DNA from: Dendronalium phyllosphericum CENA369
GTDB taxonomy: Bacteria; Cyanobacteriota; Cyanobacteriia; Cyanobacteriales; Nostocaceae
Length of the DNA stretch: 64,000 nucleotides
Assembly: GCF_016056275.1 (NCBI RefSeq)
Contig: NZ_JAECZA010000012.1
Coordinates: forward strand, 124,001 to 188,000
Direction of reading: 5' to 3'
The notes below the pieces were generated by a model that was not told where the DNA came from, did not search any database, and was given only the letters and a program-made list of their open reading frames with translations. Below, in pieces: positions 43,466 to 51,993 of this stretch. The stretch's first letter is position 1, and each line of letters opens with the position of its first letter. The translations under genes and the position numbers were made by a program.

Positions 43466-46051
43466 ATGTATATTAATATCTTAAAAAAACTCAAACTTTA
43501 TCTTTTATATTTGTTTTTAACCAATCAATTATATATTAATCCTAATTTATTTTTAGAAAACTCTATTTTCTTACTTCGCGCTCTTTGCGTACTTTGCGGT
43601 AGCCTGCGGCAAGCCGCTATCGCGTCTACGTTAACAAAAGTAACTTTCACTACGCAAAAACGATGGTTATACTTATTAATACTGTTAAACTCTAGCTCTC
43701 TTTTGCCTTTTAGTTTTTTAATTTTACCTTCTCTAGCTGCCCCAACATCAAATCAAATACCAGCCCTGCAATACCGTGCTGATTTACTTTTAAGATTAGG
43801 AAATCGACAATTAACTACCGGACAATTTTCAGCCGCTTTAGCATCTTTGCAAGAATCTTTGAAACTTTATCAAGAAATAGGCGATCGCACGGGTGAAGGA
43901 AATGCTTTATGGCGATTAGGCGAAATGAATTTCACTCTCGGTAAATATCAAAAGGCAATTTCTTTGTATAACCAAAGTTTAACTTTAATGCAGAGTGTTG
44001 GCAATCAACTAAGTGTGGTGCAAATTTTAGAACGTCTCAGCAATACTTACTTCAATATTGGTGATGAAAAGTTAGGTAAAGAATTACAAGAAAGAGCGAC
44101 AGCACTCAGACGAGAAATTGGTAATCCCGATAGAGAAGCGGCTTTTTTGAGTAATGTTGGTTTGACACATGAGACACAAGGCGAATACGAACAGGCAATT
44201 TCTTTTCACTTCCAACAGTTAGCAATTGCTAAAGAAAATAATAATCGCAATTTACAGACTTATTCTCTACAAAATTTAGCTGCGGCTTACCAACAATTAA
44301 AGCAATATCCCCAAGCGATCGCTCTTTATCGGCAAGAATTAGAATTAGCGCAACAATCAGGCGATAAATCTTTAGCAAATCTGACTTTAAAACTGTTAGC
44401 TGAAACTTATGAAAATCAAGGAGACTTCAAGCAGGCGATCGCTTTTTATCAACAACAGCTAACACTGTCTGAAAAGTCTCAAAATACTGTTAGTAAAGCA
44501 GATTTAATTAAACAATTAGGACGCGCTTATTCTTTTTCAAGGCAGTATGACAAAGCCTTAGCACTTTACCAAGAACAATTAGCATCTGCTCAAGCTGCTA
44601 AAGATATTTTTACTCAAGGAATGGCTTTAAATAACTTGGCGTTTGTTTTTCTCAAATCTGGCAAGTTTACTGATGCTGAAAAAACTCTATCAGAGAGCAT
44701 CAAAGCTTGGCAATCTCTGCGCTCAAATTTAGGAAATACAGATGATTATGCAGCCGAACAGCATAATACATACAACTTGCTGCAACAAACACTAATCGCC
44801 CAAAATCAACCAGAAGCAGCTTTAGAAATAGCCGAACAAGGTAGCACAATGGCTTTTTTAAAGTTGTTGGGAATGCGTTTAGCTTCTGAATCGGTAGGTA
44901 CTAATTTAAAAGTCGCACCTAAGCAAATTGTACCACCAACAATTAACGAAATTAAAGCAATTGCTAAAGAACAAAAAGCTACTTTGGTAAAATATGCAAT
45001 TATTCCCGATGCAGGTCTTTATGTCTGGGTAATTCAGCCCACAGGTAAAGTTACATTTCGCAAGTTTGATCCCAAGTCAGAAAATACAATCTCGCCCATT
45101 TCTTCTATAACAGAAGTTATTGCTAATATTCCGGCTTCTCTAGGTTTGCCAAGTCAGAGAAAAATAACTAAAAGTAATTCTCAACCGTTATTACAACTAA
45201 ATCAGTTACTAATAAAACCGATTGCCGACTTATTACCAAAAAATCCTACAGAACAGGTTATTTTCATCCCTCAAGATGAATTATGGTTTATTCCCTTCCC
45301 TGCTTTAGTTGATATTTATGGCAAATACTTAATTGAAAAACACACAATTACAACAGTACCAGCAATTCAAATTCTCAAGTTAGCTAAAGATAGACGTAAC
45401 AATACAGGTGGTAGTAAAGTTGTGGTGGTGGGCAATCCTACTATGCCAGCAATTGCACGAGTAATTGGTGAAAAATCCCAGCCGTTACCACCATTAGTAA
45501 ATGCCGAACAAGAAGCTTTAGAAATTGCCGATTTATTTAAAACTACAGCATTAATTGGCAATCGAGCCACCAAAGCAACTATTTTACCTTTGTTAGCAAA
45601 AGCAAAAACAATTCATTTAGCAACTTACAGTATATTAGACGATGTCAAAAGACAAGGGATACCAGGAGCGATCGCACTTGCTGGCGCTGGTGATAGTGAC
45701 GGACTCCTGACAGCGAGTGAAATTCTCAATTTGTATGCCCAACCGAAAGGCCAGCGTTTACGCGCTAGGTTAGTCTTTCTCAGTGCAGGCGAAACTGGTA
45801 ATACTAAGACTGGCGAGGGTGTACTTGGTTTATCTCTAGCATTAATGATTGCTGGTGTCCCCAGTATTATTGTCTCTCAGTGGGCAGCACCCGATATCCC
45901 CACAGCTGCAATTACTACCGAGTTCTATCGTCAGTTAAAGCAGAATCCCCATAAAGCACAAGCCTTGCGAAATGCGATGTTGGGGACAATGAAGCAGTTT
46001 CCCAACCCCAAAGACTGGGCAGCATTTACTTTAATTGGTGAACCACGTTAA
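43466..46051 (+). CDS. TPR repeat protein with a CHAT domain lacking both catalytic residues
   Basis: The 861-residue protein has an export signal-like stretch ending SFLILPSLAAP near 93, about eight TPR repeats (about 100-410) and a CHAT (caspase-like) domain (about 480-861). In active CHAT domains the catalytic His lies in HxATHG and the Cys in LSACxT. Here these read HLATYS (residues 717-722) and LSAGET (772-777), so both are replaced while surrounding motifs (DGLLTASEI, EGVLGLSLALMIAGVPSIIVSQW) persist. Residues about 39-55 come from a dispersed repeat, so the true start may have been lost or moved. CHAT-TPR genes are often next to two-partner secretion genes in cyanobacteria, as here. 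Confidence 0.85.
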   Translation: MYINILKKLKLYLLYLFLTNQLYINPNLFLENSIFLLRALCVLCGSLRQAAIASTLTKVTFTTQKRWLYLLILLNSSSLLPFSFLILPSLAAPTSNQIPALQYRADLLLRLGNRQLTTGQFSAALASLQESLKLYQEIGDRTGEGNALWRLGEMNFTLGKYQKAISLYNQSLTLMQSVGNQLSVVQILERLSNTYFNIGDEKLGKELQERATALRREIGNPDREAAFLSNVGLTHETQGEYEQAISFHFQQLAIAKENNNRNLQTYSLQNLAAAYQQLKQYPQAIALYRQELELAQQSGDKSLANLTLKLLAETYENQGDFKQAIAFYQQQLTLSEKSQNTVSKADLIKQLGRAYSFSRQYDKALALYQEQLASAQAAKDIFTQGMALNNLAFVFLKSGKFTDAEKTLSESIKAWQSLRSNLGNTDDYAAEQHNTYNLLQQTLIAQNQPEAALEIAEQGSTMAFLKLLGMRLASESVGTNLKVAPKQIVPPTINEIKAIAKEQKATLVKYAIIPDAGLYVWVIQPTGKVTFRKFDPKSENTISPISSITEVIANIPASLGLPSQRKITKSNSQPLLQLNQLLIKPIADLLPKNPTEQVIFIPQDELWFIPFPALVDIYGKYLIEKHTITTVPAIQILKLAKDRRNNTGGSKVVVVGNPTMPAIARVIGEKSQPLPPLVNAEQEALEIADLFKTTALIGNRATKATILPLLAKAKTIHLATYSILDDVKRQGIPGAIALAGAGDSDGLLTASEILNLYAQPKGQRLRARLVFLSAGETGNTKTGEGVLGLSLALMIAGVPSIIVSQWAAPDIPTAAITTEFYRQLKQNPHKAQALRNAMLGTMKQFPNPKDWAAFTLIGEPR
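43583..43630. repeat. Dispersed GC-rich repeat, copy 2, inside the CHAT gene
   Basis: The stretch with tagcctgcggcaagccgcta resembles 13011-13057 and is translated as part of the N-terminal region (LCVLCGSLRQAAIAS). Confidence 0.65.
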
Positions 46052-46178
46052 AAAAAAGCAAAAGTCAAAACATAAAATAGCAAAATAAAGAAACAATAAA
46101 CATATTTGCGTATTATTTTTGACAGTCGGCATTGAAATGCAGTATCCCACAAATCAGATTTATTTCATTTCGCTTAAC

Positions 46179-47882
46179 ATGTTACCTAGATTTATATCTG
46201 GAACCTTGCTTTTGACTTTTGCTTTTTTATTTCTGACTTACTCAGCACAGGCACAAGCACCAAACCCCCAAGGAGATCGCAACCGAGACCGTTTTCCCCA
46301 ACCTCAGTCAGTCCCAGAACCGCTACCATCGGAACAGCCATCCTTACAGCCAACTCCTACCCCAGAAGTTTCACCAACACCGAGTTCTGAGAGGATACAG
46401 GTTGAAAAAATTCAAGTGACAGGCAGCACAATTTTTAATATAGAGACATTGAATGCTATTACTAAACCAGTGGAAGGGCGTTCTGTCACTTTAGATGAAT
46501 TGACCCAAGTTGCCAATGCGATTACGCAACTTTACCTAAATCAGGGATACATCACTTCAAGGGCGATTTTAGTAGACCAAAAAGTTACCAATGGCGTTGT
46601 AGAAATTCGAGTGATTGAAGGCAGCTTGGAAAAAATTGAAATCCAAGGTACAAAACGTTTGCATCCTAATTATGTGCGATCGCGCATCTCGTTAGGTGTA
46701 AGCAAGCCTCTTTCCACCGCCAGTTTAGAAAGCCAGTTAAGATTGCTGCGGGCCGATCCCTTATTTTCCAACATCGAAGCCAGCTTGCGTCCTGGTACTA
46801 ATCTCGGTCAAAGTATTCTCGTGGTACGCGTCACTGAGGCTAACCCTTTTTATGGCACATTCAGTATTGACAACTATTCTCCACCTAGCGTCGGTTCTGA
46901 AAGATTAGGTGTCAGCGCTGCTTATCGCAACCTTACAGGTAGGGGCGATGAACTTGCTGCATCTTATTATCGAACTACGCAGGGAGGTTCCAATATTTAC
47001 GATTTCAGCTATCAAGTGCCATTGAATGCAATGGATGGTACTTTACAACTGCGAACCTCGATTAATGATAATAAAGTTATCCAGGGAGACTTTAAGAGTT
47101 TCGATATTAGTGGAGAATCTCAGCTATACGAGATTAGTTATCGACAACCACTGATGCGATCGCCGCGTGAAGAATTTGCCTTATCTATAGGTTTCGCCGT
47201 TCAAAATGGGCAAACCTTTACCTTTGCCGGGCCGACACCCTTTGGTTTTGGCCCTGACGCTGAAGGTAACAGTCGTACCCGCGTCATCAAATTCGGACAA
47301 GATTACGTGCGTCGGGATGCTCAAGGTGCTTGGGCATTGCGATCGCTATTTAGTTTAGGGATTGATGTATTTAATCCCACAATCAACTCTGACCCCGTTC
47401 CCGATGGTCGCTTTTTTAGTTGGCTGGCACAAGTTCAGCGCGTGCAACGCTTGAATCAAAATAATTTATTAATTGCCCAAGCTGAACTACAACTGACACC
47501 GAATGCTTTATTACCTTCCCAACAGTTTGTCGTTGGTGGCGGTCAATCGGTGCGTGGCTATCGGCAAAACGTCCGCGCTGGCGATAACGGAGTGCGATTT
47601 TCTTTAGAAGACCGCTTTACAGTCCAAGAGGATTCTGCCGGAAATTCGACGTTACAATTTGCTCCATTTTTTGATTTAGCATACATCTGGAATGTTGATG
47701 ATAATCCCAATAGTTTACAAAGGCAAAAGTTTTTAGCTGGTCTGGGGCTGGGAGTTTTATTCGAGCCAATACCCCGCCTCAATCTGAGAATAGATTATGC
47801 CCTTCCTCTAATTGATTTAGATGACCGGGGTACAAATGCTCAAGATGATGGTTTTTACTTTAGTGTTGGCTATCGTTTTTAA
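46179..47882 (+). CDS. TpsB/FhaC/HecB-type outer-membrane transporter
   Basis: I choose ATG at 46179 (MLPRFISGTLLL), which gives a clean signal peptide ending SAQAQA; ATG at 46137 is also open. The 567-residue protein has a Pro-rich linker, POTRA domains (about 65-215; IQVEKIQVTGSTIFNIETL and YLNQGYITSRAILVDQ) and a C-terminal beta-barrel (about 230-567) with the VRGYR motif near 465 that marks TpsB loop 6. It ends in Phe, as outer-membrane barrels do. TpsB proteins export a partner TpsA exoprotein across the outer membrane. No TpsA (haemagglutinin-type) gene is visible here. It follows the CHAT gene by 127 bp. Confidence 0.93.
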   Translation: MLPRFISGTLLLTFAFLFLTYSAQAQAPNPQGDRNRDRFPQPQSVPEPLPSEQPSLQPTPTPEVSPTPSSERIQVEKIQVTGSTIFNIETLNAITKPVEGRSVTLDELTQVANAITQLYLNQGYITSRAILVDQKVTNGVVEIRVIEGSLEKIEIQGTKRLHPNYVRSRISLGVSKPLSTASLESQLRLLRADPLFSNIEASLRPGTNLGQSILVVRVTEANPFYGTFSIDNYSPPSVGSERLGVSAAYRNLTGRGDELAASYYRTTQGGSNIYDFSYQVPLNAMDGTLQLRTSINDNKVIQGDFKSFDISGESQLYEISYRQPLMRSPREEFALSIGFAVQNGQTFTFAGPTPFGFGPDAEGNSRTRVIKFGQDYVRRDAQGAWALRSLFSLGIDVFNPTINSDPVPDGRFFSWLAQVQRVQRLNQNNLLIAQAELQLTPNALLPSQQFVVGGGQSVRGYRQNVRAGDNGVRFSLEDRFTVQEDSAGNSTLQFAPFFDLAYIWNVDDNPNSLQRQKFLAGLGLGVLFEPIPRLNLRIDYALPLIDLDDRGTNAQDDGFYFSVGYRF

Positions 47883-48015
47883 GCTTTGATCTAGCCTCAT
47901 TGCATCGAAACAAGATAGAGAAAAATAGTATTTTTTGACGAATAAAGCAGTTTATGACTGTCTCATTTTATGGTACGGCACAGAAGAATATACCAAATTT
48001 TCTGAAACTCACTTT

Positions 48016-48969
48016 TCACGCCCGAATTAACATTGGGTCATAAATTTGACACTCCTGAATCCCATGCTTGCCCATAATATAGCTAGCAGGATCTAGCTCG
48101 TTGTCTGTGCCATTAACGATAACTATGTAGTTGCCTTGCTCGATTTGCTCGTTGTAAAAGCGTGCCCACTCATCTGGTACTCCTAATCTCATAGCGTCAA
48201 AGCGATCGCTGACACTAACGCTTGTTGAGTTTTTCAATTGCGAAAAGTCTTTGCAAATTAAGGAAATCTGGTTTGCTGAAAAACCTGCAAGATACATATC
48301 GTCAATTGCTGCTTCCGCATTGCCAATATTATTAAAGTAACTAATAGCATATTTAGTCAAAATTCCACTTTTATTAGGAATAGTAGTAGGGGTGGAAAAA
48401 CTATCTGTAGTTACATCCTCGCTGTTGAGATGCTCGTAAATGCCCAACTCTTCGATACCCCAACGTTGCAGAATTGCTGCTACTTTGGCAATTTCTTGAG
48501 CTGTACCATCCACAATTATTAAGTAATGTCCGTACCCAACTCGCTCGTTATATGCTCTAGCTTGGTCTTCCGACATTCCCCAACCAACTAATGCACCAGC
48601 AAAAGTCCCAGTAGTAGCACCAATACCGGCCCCTACAAGGGTTGTAGCCAAAGCAGTTGCTGTTGCGCCAGCCAACATGATTGGGCCAACTCCAGGAATT
48701 GCTAAAGTCCCAAGACCTACTAATAAACCAGTCAATCCACCAACAGCGCCCCCTGACAGTCCTCCTACTGTTGCACCTTCGTCAGCTTTATCACTAGTGC
48801 GATCGCTAATTTCATCATTGAGAATTTGAGAATTACGGTCTGGATTCTCTACGACTACAGATACTCTATCCATTGCAAAACCAGAACTTCTCAACTCATC
48901 TAGTGCCTGTTCTGCATTTCGACGATCGGTAAATACGCCTACAGCACGTTGATATTGACTTAAAATCAT
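48016..48969 (-). CDS. General stress protein with duplicated GSP17M-like domains and glycine-zipper segment
   Basis: The 317-residue protein has two copies of a small domain: residues about 7-50 plus 145-180 (VGVFTDRRNAEQALDELRSSGF, then GHYLIIVDGTAQEI) and about 205-310 (SYFNNIGNAEAAIDDMYLAGFSA, then GNYIVIVNGTDNEL). A Gly/Ala-rich helical segment lies between them (about 68-130), suggesting a membrane-inserted glycine-zipper hairpin. The phrase EDQARAYNERVGYGHY/EWARFYNEQIEQGNY is shared by both halves. Such proteins are induced by stress in bacilli; the role here is unproven. GGAG lies 5 bases before the ATG. Confidence 0.8.
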   Translation of the reverse strand: MILSQYQRAVGVFTDRRNAEQALDELRSSGFAMDRVSVVVENPDRNSQILNDEISDRTSDKADEGATVGGLSGGAVGGLTGLLVGLGTLAIPGVGPIMLAGATATALATTLVGAGIGATTGTFAGALVGWGMSEDQARAYNERVGYGHYLIIVDGTAQEIAKVAAILQRWGIEELGIYEHLNSEDVTTDSFSTPTTIPNKSGILTKYAISYFNNIGNAEAAIDDMYLAGFSANQISLICKDFSQLKNSTSVSVSDRFDAMRLGVPDEWARFYNEQIEQGNYIVIVNGTDNELDPASYIMGKHGIQECQIYDPMLIRA

Positions 48970-49423
48970 TACTACTCCTTGGTTGCAGGGTAAAAATGAA
49001 TCCCTACAAATTTAGTTATTCAGTGCCAGTAATAATAAATACAAGTTGGTTGAATTTAAAACTATCTTAAGTAATAAAATATATATACAGCCGTAGTCCT
49101 ACTGGTTATAGCTGGGTACTGGGTACTAGGGACTAGGTAATAAATAATGAACGAGAAAAATAATCCCCAATCCCCAATCCCTTTTACTTACCTTCCTACG
49201 AGTCGGTTCCGGATTACGGGTTGATGATTTAGGCGATCGCCCAAATTTGTACTGAATTTCAATCAGGCGAATTGATCTAGTATTAAAAAAGTGAATCGAT
49301 AGCCTCTACCGATTCACTTTCAAGAATATTCAGTGCAACTATTTTGCCACTAGCGAGTCAGTGGAAAATTAGAACAATACAAAAGTGAGAAATAATTACT
49401 CTTTTTTGGAAAAATGCAACAAT
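48970..49423. other. Intergenic region with heptamer-like tract and terminator
   Basis: A gggtactgggtactagggac tract lies near 49114-49136, followed by ccccaatccccaatccc near 49164. A terminator hairpin lies at 49285-49320. No gene was found. Confidence 0.55.
49285..49320 (-). terminator. Rho-independent terminator
   Basis: AAAGTGAATCG (49288-49298) pairs with CGATTCACTTT (49310-49320). On the minus strand the stem is followed by a run of T, as expected for the gene ending at 49424. Confidence 0.8.
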
Positions 49424-49627
49424 CTAATTTGTTACCGATTTAGTTTCTATCACAAACTGGATATCTTTACCTGATACTTGGGCATTTAAATCATTTCCTG
49501 GGATGGGAAAATGAACATCGAATTTATCTTGATGACATTGCATCACTATCCCTACTAAACCTTCTTTTAATTCATCGTTGATATTTCGAGTTAACTTCAC
49601 GATGTCTTTTTCTTGAATATTTGTCAT
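49424..49627 (-). CDS. Small hypothetical protein (67 aa), SH3-like
   Basis: The product starts MTNIQEKDIVKLTRNINDELKEG and continues LVGIVMQCHQDKFDVHFPIPG. This pattern of a start-of-barrel strand, loop and V-G-x-V strand resembles small SH3-like proteins of the DUF4926 or NdhS type, but the match is weak. GAGG lies about 9 bases upstream of the ATG and a good terminator follows the gene, which supports it being real. Confidence 0.65.
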   Translation of the reverse strand: MTNIQEKDIVKLTRNINDELKEGLVGIVMQCHQDKFDVHFPIPGNDLNAQVSGKDIQFVIETKSVTN

Positions 49628-50039
49628 GCTTTTAACCTCAATTTCTTCAAGTAAAGTTTGCTATTTTGAAATTAGATACTATGGCAAATAGTATGATGCA
49701 TCATTTCCTCTTTACACTTCCTTCCTGAGCAATAATTTAAGATCGAATTTCTGTCTTTTAGACGTATCTCAATAGTGTGAAAGTAAAGCGATGATATTTA
49801 CTGATTTTTGAACAAAAATCACATAGAAGTCCTATAGAGCAAAGAAATCTGGGGATAGAGTCTCCCCCTACTCGCTTAACGGAAATTCTTTCTTTGGGAC
49901 TGTCCGCTCAAAAACGTAGTTGTAATGACTTTAACTATTTTTTCATTTGTTCAAAATGAACAGAAAAAAATGTGACATTTTCGATACTAATTTGTTAAGA
50001 ATAGTTACAGCACCCCGAAGATATAAGGAAATACTTCTT
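49628..50039. other. Divergent intergenic region
   Basis: Upstream of both the small SH3-like gene and the NADH dehydrogenase gene. GATTTTTG-AA-CAAAAATC at 49803-49820 is a perfect 8-bp palindrome and may be a regulator site. No gene was found. In-frame codons from 49947 to 50039 precede the dehydrogenase start but do not resemble it. Confidence 0.45.
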
Positions 50040-51401
50040 ATGGTAGATGCACTTAAGAATACTCCACCCCATCAGGTTGTAATTGTTGGTGGTGGCTTTG
50101 GTGGACTGTACACTGCAAAGGCATTAGCTAAAGCTAAGGTAAACGTTACTCTCATCGATAAACGTAACTTTCACCTTTTTCAACCACTTCTGTATCAAGT
50201 TGCTACCGGTACGCTATCACCCGCTGATATTTCTTCGCCCTTGCGAGCAGTACTCAGTAAGAGCAAAAATACAAAAGTGTTGTTAGGAGAAGTGAGTGAT
50301 ATCGATCCACAAGCGCAAAAAGTCATCTTGGGCGATGAAGCGATCGCCTATGATACGCTAATTGTTGCCACAGGAGCCAAACATTCCTATTTTGGTAAAG
50401 ATGACTGGGAAGACTTTGCTCCTGGTTTGAAAACCGTAGAAGATGCCATAGAAATGCGTCGCCGGATTTTTACAGCATTTGAAGCAGCAGAAAAAGAAAC
50501 CGATCCAGAAAAACGCCGTGCTTGGTTAACGTTTGTGATTGTGGGTGGCGGCCCTACCGGAGTAGAATTAGCAGGTGCGATCGCAGAATTAGCATACCAA
50601 ACCCTCAAAGAAGATTTCCGCAACATCGACACTACAGAAACCACAATTTTACTTTTAGAAGGCATGGATCGCGTCCTGCCACCTTTTGCACCAGAATTAT
50701 CACAAGCAGCAGAAGAATCTTTGCAAAACTTGGGTGTTGTTGTCCAGACAAAAACCTTGGTAACAAATATTGAAAATGATGTTGTCACCCTTAAACAAGG
50801 TGATGTAGTCAGAGAGACTGCCGCCAAAACTGTATTATGGGCGGCAGGTGTGAAAGCTTCGCCGATGGGGAAAGTTTTGGCAGAACGCACAGGCGCTCAA
50901 TGCGATCGCGCTGGTAGAATCATCGTCGAACCCGACTTAAGTATTAATGGACATCCTAATATCTTTGTAATTGGTGACTTAGCAAACTTTTCACATCAAA
51001 ATGATAAACCCCTGCCTGGTGTTGCACCCGTAGCAATGCAGGAAGGAGAATATGTAGCGCAACTGATTCAACAACGACTTAAAGGTAACACTTTACCCCA
51101 GTTTGCTTACAGCGATCGCGGAAGTTTAGCGATGATTGGACAAAACTCCGCCGTTGTGGATTTAGGTTTTATCAAACTTAAAGGTTTCTTTGCATGGCTA
51201 TTTTGGCTATTAATTCACATCTACTTTTTAATTGAGTTCGACAACAAATTAGTAGTGATGCTCCAGTGGACATGGAACTATCTAACTCGAAATCGTGGAG
51301 CGAGATTAATTACAGGCCAAGAATCGCTATCCCAAGTAGGAAACGACAAAATTAATAGTTATTACACACCAGCAGAAAATAGACAGCCACTTAATGTGTA
51401 G
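50040..51401 (+). CDS. Type II NAD(P)H dehydrogenase (NDH-2)
   Basis: I choose ATG at 50040 (MVDALKNTPPHQVVIVGGG), with AAGGA about 10 bases upstream. The 453-residue flavoprotein has two Rossmann motifs: VVIVGGGFGGLYTA near 13-26 for FAD and FVIVGGGPTGVELAG near 163-177 for NAD(P)H. FQPLLYQVATGTLSP near 50 and FVIGDLANF near 306 are typical. The C-terminal LIHIYFLIEFDNKLVVMLQWTWNYLTRNRGARL-type segment is the membrane-attached end of NDH-2. It oxidises NAD(P)H and reduces quinone without pumping protons. Cyanobacteria have several copies (NdbA-C); which one this is cannot be told. Confidence 0.92.
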   Translation: MVDALKNTPPHQVVIVGGGFGGLYTAKALAKAKVNVTLIDKRNFHLFQPLLYQVATGTLSPADISSPLRAVLSKSKNTKVLLGEVSDIDPQAQKVILGDEAIAYDTLIVATGAKHSYFGKDDWEDFAPGLKTVEDAIEMRRRIFTAFEAAEKETDPEKRRAWLTFVIVGGGPTGVELAGAIAELAYQTLKEDFRNIDTTETTILLLEGMDRVLPPFAPELSQAAEESLQNLGVVVQTKTLVTNIENDVVTLKQGDVVRETAAKTVLWAAGVKASPMGKVLAERTGAQCDRAGRIIVEPDLSINGHPNIFVIGDLANFSHQNDKPLPGVAPVAMQEGEYVAQLIQQRLKGNTLPQFAYSDRGSLAMIGQNSAVVDLGFIKLKGFFAWLFWLLIHIYFLIEFDNKLVVMLQWTWNYLTRNRGARLITGQESLSQVGNDKINSYYTPAENRQPLNV

Positions 51402-51993
51402 CTGACAGAACTATAGCAGGAGGCAGAAGGCAGCAGGGAAAGTCTAACTATTCCCAGCATTCAAGCTTTGAAAATGTCCTAACGGGTGAGGCTACAGCCA
51501 TATCTTGAAAATGGGACTTTCTTAACCCTCTTCTGTCACTCTCCGTGAGGGCGATTGCTAGAAGTCTCACGAGGCAATCAATACAACCTATACTATTAGA
51601 AAAAAATTGCTCTTGAATTTGTTATTAGAAAATAATCGCGCGATCGCTTGCTGTACAAAAGCTCTAGAATTCAGAAATGGCAAATGTTTTCGGAGACTGA
51701 CAGAAGAGGGTTAATTACGAATTACGAATTTGTATAAGACCCCTACATATCCGTCACTGCGTCCCTAGCTTCAAAAGCGATGGGATATTTTTTTAGCCCC
51801 AAGCCGCCCAACGCGCTGGCTCCTGTAGCCTGTGAAACCCGTCCATCGCAGTGGCTCCCCCTTGTGGGTGGCTTGATTTAATACTTCCGACTTCCGACTT
51901 CATTTTTTATTTTTCGTCTTCATGCGTAAGTCCCAACTCTTTTAGTGAGATTAACCAGTAAATTAGATGTAGGGAGTACAAAATAAACTACTG
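51402..51993. other. Intergenic region with a putative 193-bp mobile repeat
   Basis: It contains the inverted-repeat element at 51522-51714. It also has a ccgacttccgactt tract near 51888. No gene was found. Confidence 0.55.
51522..51714. mobile_element. Putative MITE, 193 bp with 24-bp terminal inverted repeats
   Basis: Left end ttaaccctcttctgtcactc plus tccg and right end, read as reverse complement, ttaaccctcttctgtcagtc plus tccg agree at 23 of 24 positions. The 145-bp interior is non-coding and includes a HIP1 site and the small hairpin gattgc/gcaatc. The tips include TTAA, and a TA or TTAA target is possible. No transposase is present. Confidence 0.65.
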
